Positions 1 through 7,491 of a stretch of 23,440 nt of DNA are shown here, piece after piece. The notes beneath the pieces were generated by a model. The model was not told where the DNA came from and did no database searches. It saw only the letters and a list, made by a program, of their open reading frames with translations. This DNA is from an uncultured Bacteroides sp. (GTDB lineage Bacteria; Bacteroidota; Bacteroidia; Bacteroidales; Bacteroidaceae): positions 1 to 23,440 of the forward strand of contig USQO01000025.1 in the NCBI GenBank assembly GCA_900556845.1, read 5' to 3'. The position numbers and the translations under genes are program-made. The stretch's first letter is position 1. Each line of letters opens with the position of its first letter.

Positions 1-30
1 ATATTATGTATTATGAATATATTTACTAAA

Positions 31-38
31 TATTTTTG
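31..38 (+). promoter_or_regulatory. Putative Bacteroidetes -10 box (TAnnTTTG)
   Basis: The bases TATTTTTG fit the TAnnTTTG consensus of the Bacteroidetes housekeeping sigma factor. They lie 25 bases before the ATG of the small ORF at 64. No convincing TTTG -33 box sits about 19 bases upstream, and the surroundings are very AT-rich, so a chance match is quite possible. Confidence 0.35.
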
Positions 39-63
39 ATTAGGTTTTATAAAATATAAAATA

Positions 64-252
64 ATGGACAATTTAGAGGAATTTGGAAGTTGGCATAATG
101 ATTTAATGGCATGGGAACACTTTCAGAATGAAATTGAAAGAATTGAGGAGGAGGAAAATACCTCTGGTGACTTACATGACATTGACGAGAATGATATATT
201 TTTGTTATCACGGATTTCTTCGCAATTTAACGCAGAAGATGATGAGCTTTAG
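64..252 (+). CDS. Small acidic hypothetical protein (62 aa)
   Basis: I do not recognise this protein. It has 62 residues and is strongly acidic, with a Glu run at about residues 26-29 and an Asp/Glu-rich C-terminus. It has no signal peptide, membrane segment or Cys/His metal site. The central part could form an amphipathic helix. A TAnnTTTG box lies 25 bases before the ATG and the surrounding DNA is very AT-rich. It precedes the GH43-like gene by about 100 bases, which hold no clear terminator. It could be a genuine small soluble protein or a chance ORF in AT-rich DNA. No function is claimed. Confidence 0.45.
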   Translation: MDNLEEFGSWHNDLMAWEHFQNEIERIEEEENTSGDLHDIDENDIFLLSRISSQFNAEDDEL

Positions 253-350
253 GAGAAATAATGTGAGATTCTATTGCTAATAATTTGCGCTAAGCTAAAT
301 ATTGGGTTACAGACTTGTTTGGTTTTATGAAAATCATAATATAACTGATT

Positions 351-1298
351 ATGAATAATCTTCTTACACTTTTATTGGTTCTTTTGTTTACTTCCGGTTG
401 TTCAAGGAAGACAGAAGATGAGGGTATGTATCTGTTTACCTATTTCAAGGGGAATGGTGACGGCTTGCATTTGGCCTATAGTAGCGATGGCTTGCACTGG
501 AAGGAGCTGGGGAACAATAAGGTTTTTATTACCCCTACTGTAGGAAAAGATAAACTGATGCGTGACCCGAGCATTGTGGAAGATAAGCATGGGGTATTCC
601 ATATGGTATGGACTTCCGGATGGTGGGACCGTGGTATCGGTTATGCTTGTTCGGAGGATTTGATTCACTGGTCGGAGCAGCAATACATTCCGGTGATGGA
701 AGGGTTTGAAGGAACGAAGAACACATGGGCACCCGAATTGTTTTACGACCGTAAATCGGAGTTGTTCTATATTTTCTGGTCCTCTACCATACCTGGAGCT
801 TTTCCCGAAATTCCCACTGTCAAGAACGAGAAGGGATTGAATCATCGGCAGTATTATGTCACGACAAAGGATTTCAAAACATTCAGTGAAACAAAATTGT
901 TTTTCGAACCGGGCTTTTCGGTGATAGACGGGGCTATACTTCAGCAGGACGACCGATATGTTTTGTTTGTAAAGAATGAAAACTCGCTGCCGGCTGAAAA
1001 GAATATCCGTTATACCGTCAATGATAAGCCGTATGATTTTCCTGTGTCTGTTTCGGAACCTATTACAGGGAATTACTGGGCCGAAGGTCCTGCTCCTTTG
1101 CAGGTGGGCGAATATGTATATGTATACTTTGATAAGTATATGGATGGAAAATATGGTGCAGTCCGTTCTAAAGACTTGAAATCATGGGAAGATGTTTCGG
1201 ACAGGGCAGTCTTTCCGAAAGAAATGCGGCATGGGACGGCTTTCCGTGTAAGCAAGAAGCTGTTTGAGGTGTTGCAGAAAGAGATGCTAATCAAATAA
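351..1298 (+). CDS. GH43-like glycoside hydrolase, lipoprotein
   Basis: Predicted five-bladed beta-propeller glycosidase of family GH43 or a close relative, probably acting on arabinose-, xylose- or galactose-containing glycans outside the inner membrane. A hydrophobic leader ends in a lipobox-like TSGC, so Cys17 is the likely lipidated residue. Blade motifs recur, such as the SSDGLHW and SEDLIHW strands. Likely active-site acids are Asp72 in RDPS (general base), Asp193 in VIDG (pKa modulator) and Glu245 in WAEGP (general acid); this assignment is by motif position. WAPEL at 126-130 is another common GH43 propeller motif. The length of 315 aa suits a single catalytic domain with no carbohydrate-binding module. 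No SusC/SusD pair or other glycosidase is nearby, so it is an orphan enzyme here. Substrate cannot be read from the sequence. Confidence 0.8.
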   Translation: MNNLLTLLLVLLFTSGCSRKTEDEGMYLFTYFKGNGDGLHLAYSSDGLHWKELGNNKVFITPTVGKDKLMRDPSIVEDKHGVFHMVWTSGWWDRGIGYACSEDLIHWSEQQYIPVMEGFEGTKNTWAPELFYDRKSELFYIFWSSTIPGAFPEIPTVKNEKGLNHRQYYVTTKDFKTFSETKLFFEPGFSVIDGAILQQDDRYVLFVKNENSLPAEKNIRYTVNDKPYDFPVSVSEPITGNYWAEGPAPLQVGEYVYVYFDKYMDGKYGAVRSKDLKSWEDVSDRAVFPKEMRHGTAFRVSKKLFEVLQKEMLIK

Positions 1299-1321
1299 AT
1301 ACCATCTTAAATCCTTTTTAT

Positions 1322-1352
1322 TTTGTACATATTCATGTTTGCATTATCTTTG
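1322..1352 (+). promoter_or_regulatory. Bacteroidetes-type promoter for the ATPase/nuclease gene
   Basis: A TTTG (-33 element) at 1322-1325 is followed, 19 bases later, by TATCTTTG (TAnnTTTG -10 element) at 1345-1352. This is the best two-part match to the Bacteroidetes sigma-ABfr promoter that I found in the window. It lies 29 bases before the ATG at 1382, so the gene downstream probably has its own transcription start near 1360. Confidence 0.65.
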
Positions 1353-1381
1353 AATATCAGTAAAAACAAAAACGTGTTTGT

Positions 1382-2947
1382 ATGAAATATCCCATAGGAA
1401 TCCAGAGTTTTGATCAGTTGATAGAAGACGGTTACGTTTACGTCGACAAGACAGATATGGTCTACAGTTTGGCTACGGAAGGAAAAATTTATTTCCTGAG
1501 CCGTCCGCGCCGTTTCGGCAAGAGTCTGCTTGTGTCTACGCTGAAAAACTATTTTCTGGGGCGGAAAGAACTTTTCAAGGGCTTGAAGATTGATGCCTTG
1601 GAGAAAGAATGGAAGGTGTATCCTGTATTTCATGTGGACTTCAACGGCTCGAATTTTACGAAACAAGGTATTCTGGAAAACCGTCTTGGCAGTTATATTT
1701 CGGATTGGGAAAAGCAATATGCTTTGGATTCCGAAAGTATAGAAACCGATCTGGGCAACCGTTTTATGAAAGTGCTTAAAGCGGCTCACGAGCAGAGCGG
1801 TCGCCGTGCAGTGGTGCTGGTAGACGAATACGACAAGCCTATTCTGGACGTACTCGATGTGGATAAGAATCTGGAAGAGGAGCACCGCAATATCCTAAAA
1901 GCCTTTTACTCTGTCTTCAAGGGTGCCGACGAACATTTGCAGTTTGTTTTCCTGACGGGTGTCACCAAATTCTCGCAGGTAAGCGTGTTCAGTGGATTCA
2001 ACCAGCCCTTTGATATCAGTATGCACGGTAAGTATGAGACGCTTTGCGGTATTTCGCAGGAGGAACTGGAAGCAACCTTCCGTGAACCGATGGAAGCTAT
2101 GTCGAAGGTTTATGGTTGCACGTACGAAGATATGAAGGTAATGCTCAAGGCACAGTATGACGGCTATCATTTCAGCAAAAGTATGACTGACGTATACAAT
2201 CCGTTCAGTTTGCTCAATGCATTTGCTACATTGGATATATCCGATTACTGGTTCAAGAGCGGTACACCGACGTATCTTATCCGCCTGCTGACGCATACGG
2301 ACGAGAATATGAACGAGATAACAGGCAAGTATTATACTGCAGAGGAATTCATCGACTACAAAGCCAATGTAGAGCAACCGCTGCCGATGATTTACCAAAG
2401 CGGTTATCTGACGATAAAGGATTTCGACTTGCGCCGTAATGTTTTTTTATTGGATTTTCCAAACAATGAAGTAAAGAAAGGTTTTCTTGCACTGGTAGCC
2501 GGAAGTTATTTCAATACGCGGGAAAGCATTTATTCGTGGATGCGGCAGGCAGCGTTTCAGTTGGAGGATGGTAAGCTGGACGACTTCCGTACCGGACTGA
2601 CTGCTTTTCTGGCAAGTATTCCCTATACGATGCTCCGCAAGGAAAAGGAGCGTGAAAGAGAGCGTTACTTCCATTACACGTTCTACCTCATTCTGCGCCT
2701 TATCAGTGTATATACGGTTTATACGGAAAAAGTGCAGAGTCACGGTCGGGTAGACTGCATCTTGGAAACTTCGGATTTTGTCTATATTTTTGAATTCAAG
2801 TTGGATGGTACGGCTGATGAAGCCCTGCTGCAGATTCAGGAAAAAGGTTATGCACGGGAATATGAATCGGACGGAAGAACACTCTATCGGATAGGGGCCG
2901 TATTTTCTTCGGAAACAGGTACGATAGAAGACTGGAAAACGGAATAA
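1382..2947 (+). CDS. AAA-ATPase-like / PD-(D/E)XK nuclease-like protein (DUF1703 type)
   Basis: This matches the large Bacteroidetes and Clostridia family with an N-terminal AAA-ATPase-like domain and a C-terminal PD-(D/E)XK nuclease-like domain. The start MKYPIGIQSFDQLI is typical of the family. A degenerate Walker A is seen at about 41-49 (RPRRFGKSL), and a Walker B with VLVDEYD at about 145-151. The C-terminal nuclease signature is Asp458 in GRVD, then Glu471-x-Lys473 in FEFK, followed by Gln484 and Gln486 in the next helix. All core residues of the fold are present, so it appears intact. Members often occur in many copies per genome and their biological role is unsettled; mobile-element or defence-related roles have been suggested. 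It has its own promoter and a terminator after it, so it is a one-gene unit. No partner gene is visible. Confidence 0.85.
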   Translation: MKYPIGIQSFDQLIEDGYVYVDKTDMVYSLATEGKIYFLSRPRRFGKSLLVSTLKNYFLGRKELFKGLKIDALEKEWKVYPVFHVDFNGSNFTKQGILENRLGSYISDWEKQYALDSESIETDLGNRFMKVLKAAHEQSGRRAVVLVDEYDKPILDVLDVDKNLEEEHRNILKAFYSVFKGADEHLQFVFLTGVTKFSQVSVFSGFNQPFDISMHGKYETLCGISQEELEATFREPMEAMSKVYGCTYEDMKVMLKAQYDGYHFSKSMTDVYNPFSLLNAFATLDISDYWFKSGTPTYLIRLLTHTDENMNEITGKYYTAEEFIDYKANVEQPLPMIYQSGYLTIKDFDLRRNVFLLDFPNNEVKKGFLALVAGSYFNTRESIYSWMRQAAFQLEDGKLDDFRTGLTAFLASIPYTMLRKEKERERERYFHYTFYLILRLISVYTVYTEKVQSHGRVDCILETSDFVYIFEFKLDGTADEALLQIQEKGYAREYESDGRTLYRIGAVFSSETGTIEDWKTE

Positions 2948-3006
2948 AAACATTGCAAAGCTAAAAAATAATGATTCTACTGTTATTATAGGTCATTCGA
3001 AATAGG

Positions 3007-3034
3007 AAGCCGATGAATTTCACCGGCTTTTTTT
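3007..3034 (+). terminator. Rho-independent terminator after the ATPase/nuclease gene
   Basis: AAGCCGATGA pairs with TCACCGGCTT around a three-base ATT loop, with one A-C mismatch, and is followed by a run of seven T. It lies 60 bases after the stop at 2947 and so closes that gene before the pump operon. Confidence 0.75.
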
Positions 3035-3098
3035 GTCACTTCACCTCCCGTTTTGTACACTTCGGAAGAAAGCTGGTCTGATGCAATGGTGGAAAGAT

Positions 3099-3106
3099 TA
3101 TTTTTG
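3099..3106 (+). promoter_or_regulatory. Putative -10 box of the efflux operon
   Basis: TATTTTTG matches TAnnTTTG and lies 28 bases before the ATG of the pump gene, downstream of the preceding terminator. The -33 position has only TCTG at 3077-3080, 18 bases away, so the promoter may be weak or need an activator, such as the LytTR regulator encoded in the operon. The latter is inference. Confidence 0.5.
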
Positions 3107-3134
3107 ACCTGAATCATTAAAATCAGAAACCAGA

Positions 3135-6100
3135 ATGTTTAAGACTATTGTTCGTTTTTCAATTCGGAAAAAATTGTTTGTGGCGCTCACTGCGCTGCTG
3201 TTGTTGGCTGGGGGTATTTACTCCATGCTGACCTTGCCCGTAGATGCGGTGCCCGATATTACCAATAACCAGGTACAGATAGTAACGGTGTCGCCTACAC
3301 TGGCACCGCAGGAAGTGGAACAGCTCATTACTTTCCCTATCGAAATTGCCATGAGTAACATTATGAATGTGGAAGAAATCCGTTCGGTATCGCGTTTCGG
3401 GCTTTCGCTGGTTACCGTGGTGTTCAAGGAGAGTGTGCCTACGTTGGATGCCCGGCAGCTTATCAATGAGCAGATTCAGACGGTAGCAGGAGAGATTCCT
3501 CCCGAGTTGGGTACTCCCGAAATGATGCCTATCACGACGGGACTGGGCGAAATCTATCAGTATGTGCTGAAGGTGGAACTGGGGTACGAGGATAAATACG
3601 ATGCCATGGAGCTGCGTACCATACAGGACTGGATTGTGAAACGGCAGTTGTCGGGCATTCCGGGGATTGTGGAAATCAACAGCTTTGGCGGCTACCTGAA
3701 ACAGTATGAGGTGGCTGTGGACCCGGATGCGCTTTATTCGCTCAATATTACGATTGGTGAGGTGTTCGAGGCATTGAGCCGGAACAACCAGAATACGGGT
3801 GGTAGCTATATTGAGAAGGTAAACAAGGCTTATTATATCCGCTCGGAGGGTATGATTGCCGATGTGAAGGATATTGAAAAAATTGTGGTGACTAACCGAG
3901 GTGGTATCCCTGTGCATGTGAGTGACATCGGTAAGGTGCGCTTTGGTGCTCCGAAACGTTTTGGTGCCATGACCAAGGACGGTGAGGGCGAATGCGTGGG
4001 CGGTATTGCCATGATGCTGAAGGGAGCCAATGCCAATGTGGTGACCAAAGAGTTGGAAAGAAGGGTAGAGAAGGTACAGAAAATGTTGCCCGAAGGGGTA
4101 CATGTAGAGCCTTATCTGAACCGTTCGGAGTTGGTGAACCGGAATATTTCGACCGTGATACGGAACTTGATTGAAGGGGCGATTATTGTGTTCCTGGTCC
4201 TGATTTTGTTTTTGGGAGATGTGCGTGCGGGACTGATTGTGGCTTCTGTGATTCCGCTGGCTATGTTGTTTGCGTTTATCCTGATGCGGGTTTTCGGGGT
4301 ATCGGCCAATCTGATGAGCTTGGGAGCTGTGGATTTCGGTATCGTGGTGGACGGCTCGATTGTGATATTGGAAGGTATTCTGGCACATATTTACAGCCGG
4401 CGTTTTGCGGGCCGTACCTTGACTAAGGAAGAAATGGATGCTGAGGTGGAAACCGGGGCCGGAAAGGTGGTGCGCAGTGCTACGTTTGCCGTGCTTATCA
4501 TTCTGATAGTGTTTTTCCCGATACTGACGCTGAAAGGTATAGAAGGAAAGTACTTTACGCCGATGGCTAAGACGCTGGTATTTTGCATCATCGGGGCGCT
4601 GGTGCTTTCGCTGACATATGTGCCGATGATGGCATCGTTGTTCCTCAGACGTACGGTTTCGCTGAAGAAGACTTTTGCTGACCGTTTCTTTGAACGGCTG
4701 GGCTGTGGATACCAGCGGGTACTGGGTTTCTCTTTGAAGCATTTGTGGGGTGTACTGGGTGCTTCGTTTGCTGCGCTGATTGCTTCGCTGGTGTTGTTTA
4801 CAAAACTGGGGGCTGAGTTTATTCCGACGCTGGATGAGGGTGATTTTGCCATGCAGATGACATTGCCGGCCGGCAGTTCGTTGAGCAAGAGTATCGAGGT
4901 ATCCCTCAATGCAGAACGGATTTTGAAGGAGAAATTCCCGGAGATTGAACATGTGGTGGCTAAAATTGGTACGGCAGAAGTTCCTACCGACCCGATGGCG
5001 GTAGAGGATGCCGATGTGATGATTGTGATGAAGCCTTTTGATGAGTGGACTTCGGCTTCCAGTCGTGCCGAGATGGTGGAGAAGATGAAAGAGGCACTGG
5101 AGGTTATCAAGGATGCCGAGTTTAACTTCAGTCAGCCTATCCAGTTGCGTTTCAACGAATTGATGACGGGTGCCAAGACTGATATTGCTATCAAGTTGTA
5201 TGGTGAGGATATGGCCGAGCTGTATCGCAAGGCGCAGGAAGCTGCCCGCTATGTAGAGCAGGTGCCGGGTGCGGCCGATGTGCTGGTGGAACAGGCTATG
5301 GGATTGCCGCAGCTGCTGGTACAGTATGACCGTGGAAAGATTGCCCGTTATGGAATTGATATTGAAGAACTGAATACGATTATCCGTACGGCATACGCGG
5401 GAGAAGCGGCTGGTGTGGTGTTCGAGAACGAGCGCCGTTTTGATTTGGTCTTGCGACTGGATAATGAGAAAGTGAAGGACCTGAATCTGGATAAGCTGTT
5501 TGTCCGTACGACCGACGGTATCCAGTTGCCGGTCAGTGAGGTGGCTTCGATTGACTTGGTAAACGGTCCGCTGCAAATCAACCGGGATGCTACGAAACGT
5601 CGTATCGTGATTGGTGTGAATGTGCGTAATGCGGATATACAGCAGGTGGTAGAACGGATTCGTGCTTCGTTGGATGCCAATGTCAAGCTGTTGCCGGGGT
5701 ATTATTTTGAGTATGGCGGTCAGTTTGAAAATCTCCAGAATGCCATCAGTACGTTGATGGTGGTTATCCCCATTGCGTTGCTGCTTATCTTGCTTTTGTT
5801 GTTCTTTGCTTTCCGGAGTGTGATTTATTCGCTGGTTGTATTCTCTACAGTGCCGCTGTCACTGATTGGTGGTATTGTGGCATTGTGGCTGCGAGGTTTG
5901 CCTTTCAGTATTTCTGCCGGTGTGGGATTCATTGCACTGTTTGGTGTGGCTGTGTTGAACGGTATCTTGATGATTAATCATTTTAACGATTTACGGAAGA
6001 AAGGAAAATATGCTATGTGTACAACGCGTATTATAGAAAAGGGTTGCCCTCACTTGCTTCGTCCTGTGTTTCTGACTGGACTGGTGGCTTCTCTGGGTTT

Positions 6101-7466
6101 TGTTCCGATGGCGATTGCCCAGTCGGCCGGTGCCGAGGTACAGCGCCCGCTGGCGACAGTAGTCATTGGGGGACTGGTGGTTTCGACAGTACTTACGCTG
6201 CTGGTGATACCGGTGTTTTATAAATTGGTAAACAGCATTTCGGGAGCTTGGGTACGTTCGAAAAGAAGTCGTTTGCGGAAGAAAAGTCTGCTGTTGTTAG
6301 CGGGTTGTCTGTTGCTCGGCGGAAACTTGTATGCTGGTACACCGGTACAGGTCTTGTCGCTGGATGAGGCTGTATCGATGGCTTTGCAAAACAATCCCCG
6401 ACTGATGGGAGCGAATGCCGAGATAGAACGGAACCGTGTTTCGAGAGGTGAAATCTGGGATGGTGGCAATACCTCACTGGGATATTCATGGGGACAGCTC
6501 AATGGCGAGTATAAAAAGGATTATGAGTTTACGGCGGAACAGTCGTTGGGTTCATTTCTGACTCCGTTTTACCGGAATGCGCTGGTGAATACGCAGGTGA
6601 CGAAGGGAGAAGCGTATCGGAATATGGTGAAGAAAGAGGTTGTGGCCGAGGTGAAACGTGCATGGGTTTATTATCAGTATGCCTATAACTTGTGCAAGCT
6701 TTATCAGGAGCAGGAAGAACTGGCCGGAAAGTTGCGGGAAACGGGTGATTTGCGGTTGGAGCAGGGAGATATAGACCCGGTGGAAAGAAGCATGATTGCG
6801 ACGATGGCTGCTGACTTGCATACACGGTACCTGCAGGCCCGTGAAGAATTGGAATTGGCTTTGCGTAGATTCTCCTGGGCTTGTTATGCCGATGTACAGA
6901 TTCAGCCTGCCGATTCAACGCTGGCATTGCTTCGTGTGGACGAGCAGGTACTCCTTTCGCAGGATCATCTGAATTATTTTGCGGCTCAGGTGCAGGAAAA
7001 AAAGAATCTGCTGCAGGTGGAACGCAGCAAGTTTTTCCCGGAGTTTTCAGTAGGATATACCCGGCAGAAAATTGCTCCGTTGAGTAACTTGAATGCCTGG
7101 ACTGTAGGAGTATCGTTCCCGTTGTTTTTCTTTCCGCAGCAGAGTCGTAGCAAGCAGGCTAAGATTGCATTGCGGATAGCGGAATGGGAGGCGGATGACA
7201 ATCGGTTTAAGTTGAAAAATAAGGTGGAGGAGTTGCAAAGACAGGCGCGTATGCAGCGTGAAGGACTGGATTATTATGAAAAGGCGGCGCTGAATGAGGC
7301 CCGTGAACTTCATCGGAGTGCTTTGCTGAAATATGAAGAGAGTGAGGTAGACATTGCCGGACTGGTACAGAGTCTGAATGCAGCGCGTGATATCCGGAAG
7401 GGATATATTGAGGCGGTATATGCTTATAATATTTCTTTGTTGGAACTGGAATTGTATACGGAATAA
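3135..7466 (+). CDS. CzcA/CusA-type heavy-metal RND permease fused to a TolC-like outer membrane factor
   Basis: Proton-driven efflux pump of the HME-RND family, inner membrane, with an outer-membrane channel domain at its C-terminus. Residues 1 to about 1045 form the RND part: an N-terminal membrane segment at about 13-31, two large periplasmic loops and the usual 12 membrane helices. The TM4 proton-relay acids Asp400, Asp406 and Glu413 (VDFG, VVDG, ILEG) have the spacing of CzcA. Glu675 in RFNEL stands where CusA has its third copper-binding Met, which favours divalent cations (Zn, Co, Cd or Ni) over Cu/Ag; that is inference. At 1047-1067 a basic, leucine-rich stretch ending in LYA-GTP looks like a signal peptide. 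Residues about 1070-1443 resemble TolC/CzcC-type factors with long helices. The family's usual permease is about 1030 aa; 1443 aa reflects the fusion. The adaptor gene follows 25 bases later. Confidence 0.93.
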   Translation: MFKTIVRFSIRKKLFVALTALLLLAGGIYSMLTLPVDAVPDITNNQVQIVTVSPTLAPQEVEQLITFPIEIAMSNIMNVEEIRSVSRFGLSLVTVVFKESVPTLDARQLINEQIQTVAGEIPPELGTPEMMPITTGLGEIYQYVLKVELGYEDKYDAMELRTIQDWIVKRQLSGIPGIVEINSFGGYLKQYEVAVDPDALYSLNITIGEVFEALSRNNQNTGGSYIEKVNKAYYIRSEGMIADVKDIEKIVVTNRGGIPVHVSDIGKVRFGAPKRFGAMTKDGEGECVGGIAMMLKGANANVVTKELERRVEKVQKMLPEGVHVEPYLNRSELVNRNISTVIRNLIEGAIIVFLVLILFLGDVRAGLIVASVIPLAMLFAFILMRVFGVSANLMSLGAVDFGIVVDGSIVILEGILAHIYSRRFAGRTLTKEEMDAEVETGAGKVVRSATFAVLIILIVFFPILTLKGIEGKYFTPMAKTLVFCIIGALVLSLTYVPMMASLFLRRTVSLKKTFADRFFERLGCGYQRVLGFSLKHLWGVLGASFAALIASLVLFTKLGAEFIPTLDEGDFAMQMTLPAGSSLSKSIEVSLNAERILKEKFPEIEHVVAKIGTAEVPTDPMAVEDADVMIVMKPFDEWTSASSRAEMVEKMKEALEVIKDAEFNFSQPIQLRFNELMTGAKTDIAIKLYGEDMAELYRKAQEAARYVEQVPGAADVLVEQAMGLPQLLVQYDRGKIARYGIDIEELNTIIRTAYAGEAAGVVFENERRFDLVLRLDNEKVKDLNLDKLFVRTTDGIQLPVSEVASIDLVNGPLQINRDATKRRIVIGVNVRNADIQQVVERIRASLDANVKLLPGYYFEYGGQFENLQNAISTLMVVIPIALLLILLLLFFAFRSVIYSLVVFSTVPLSLIGGIVALWLRGLPFSISAGVGFIALFGVAVLNGILMINHFNDLRKKGKYAMCTTRIIEKGCPHLLRPVFLTGLVASLGFVPMAIAQSAGAEVQRPLATVVIGGLVVSTVLTLLVIPVFYKLVNSISGAWVRSKRSRLRKKSLLLLAGCLLLGGNLYAGTPVQVLSLDEAVSMALQNNPRLMGANAEIERNRVSRGEIWDGGNTSLGYSWGQLNGEYKKDYEFTAEQSLGSFLTPFYRNALVNTQVTKGEAYRNMVKKEVVAEVKRAWVYYQYAYNLCKLYQEQEELAGKLRETGDLRLEQGDIDPVERSMIATMAADLHTRYLQAREELELALRRFSWACYADVQIQPADSTLALLRVDEQVLLSQDHLNYFAAQVQEKKNLLQVERSKFFPEFSVGYTRQKIAPLSNLNAWTVGVSFPLFFFPQQSRSKQAKIALRIAEWEADDNRFKLKNKVEELQRQARMQREGLDYYEKAALNEARELHRSALLKYEESEVDIAGLVQSLNAARDIRKGYIEAVYAYNISLLELELYTE
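6273..7466 (+). other. TolC-like OMF domain with signal-peptide-like N-terminus inside the RND gene
   Basis: This marks the C-terminal part of the pump gene. Codon 1047 is TTG and opens a segment of 397 codons, close to the usual length of a free-standing outer-membrane factor. It begins with Leu-Arg-Lys-Lys, then a hydrophobic run and LYA before GTP, the layout of a Sec signal peptide with a possible cleavage after Ala1067. A lipobox-like LAGC lies at 1055-1058, but the hydrophobic stretch before it is short. The purine-rich AAAAGAAG eight to fifteen bases upstream could act as a weak ribosome-binding site. Either a true fusion, a proteolytically released domain or an internal start would fit. 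Confidence 0.45.
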
Positions 7467-7491
7467 TTATAGAAACAGATAAATCAGGAAT

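Noticed and set aside
1321..1329. TTTTGTACA at 1321 and again at 3052 as a possible regulatory repeat
   Set aside because: The shared stretch is only nine bases with unrelated flanks. At 1321 it is explained by the -33 box, so I treat the second as coincidence.
3159..5576. An 805-codon open frame antisense to the RND pump gene
   Set aside because: Its translation is rich in His, Gln and Arg with no domain, typical of the reverse complement of a well-used codon pattern. The + strand frame encodes an unmistakable RND protein.
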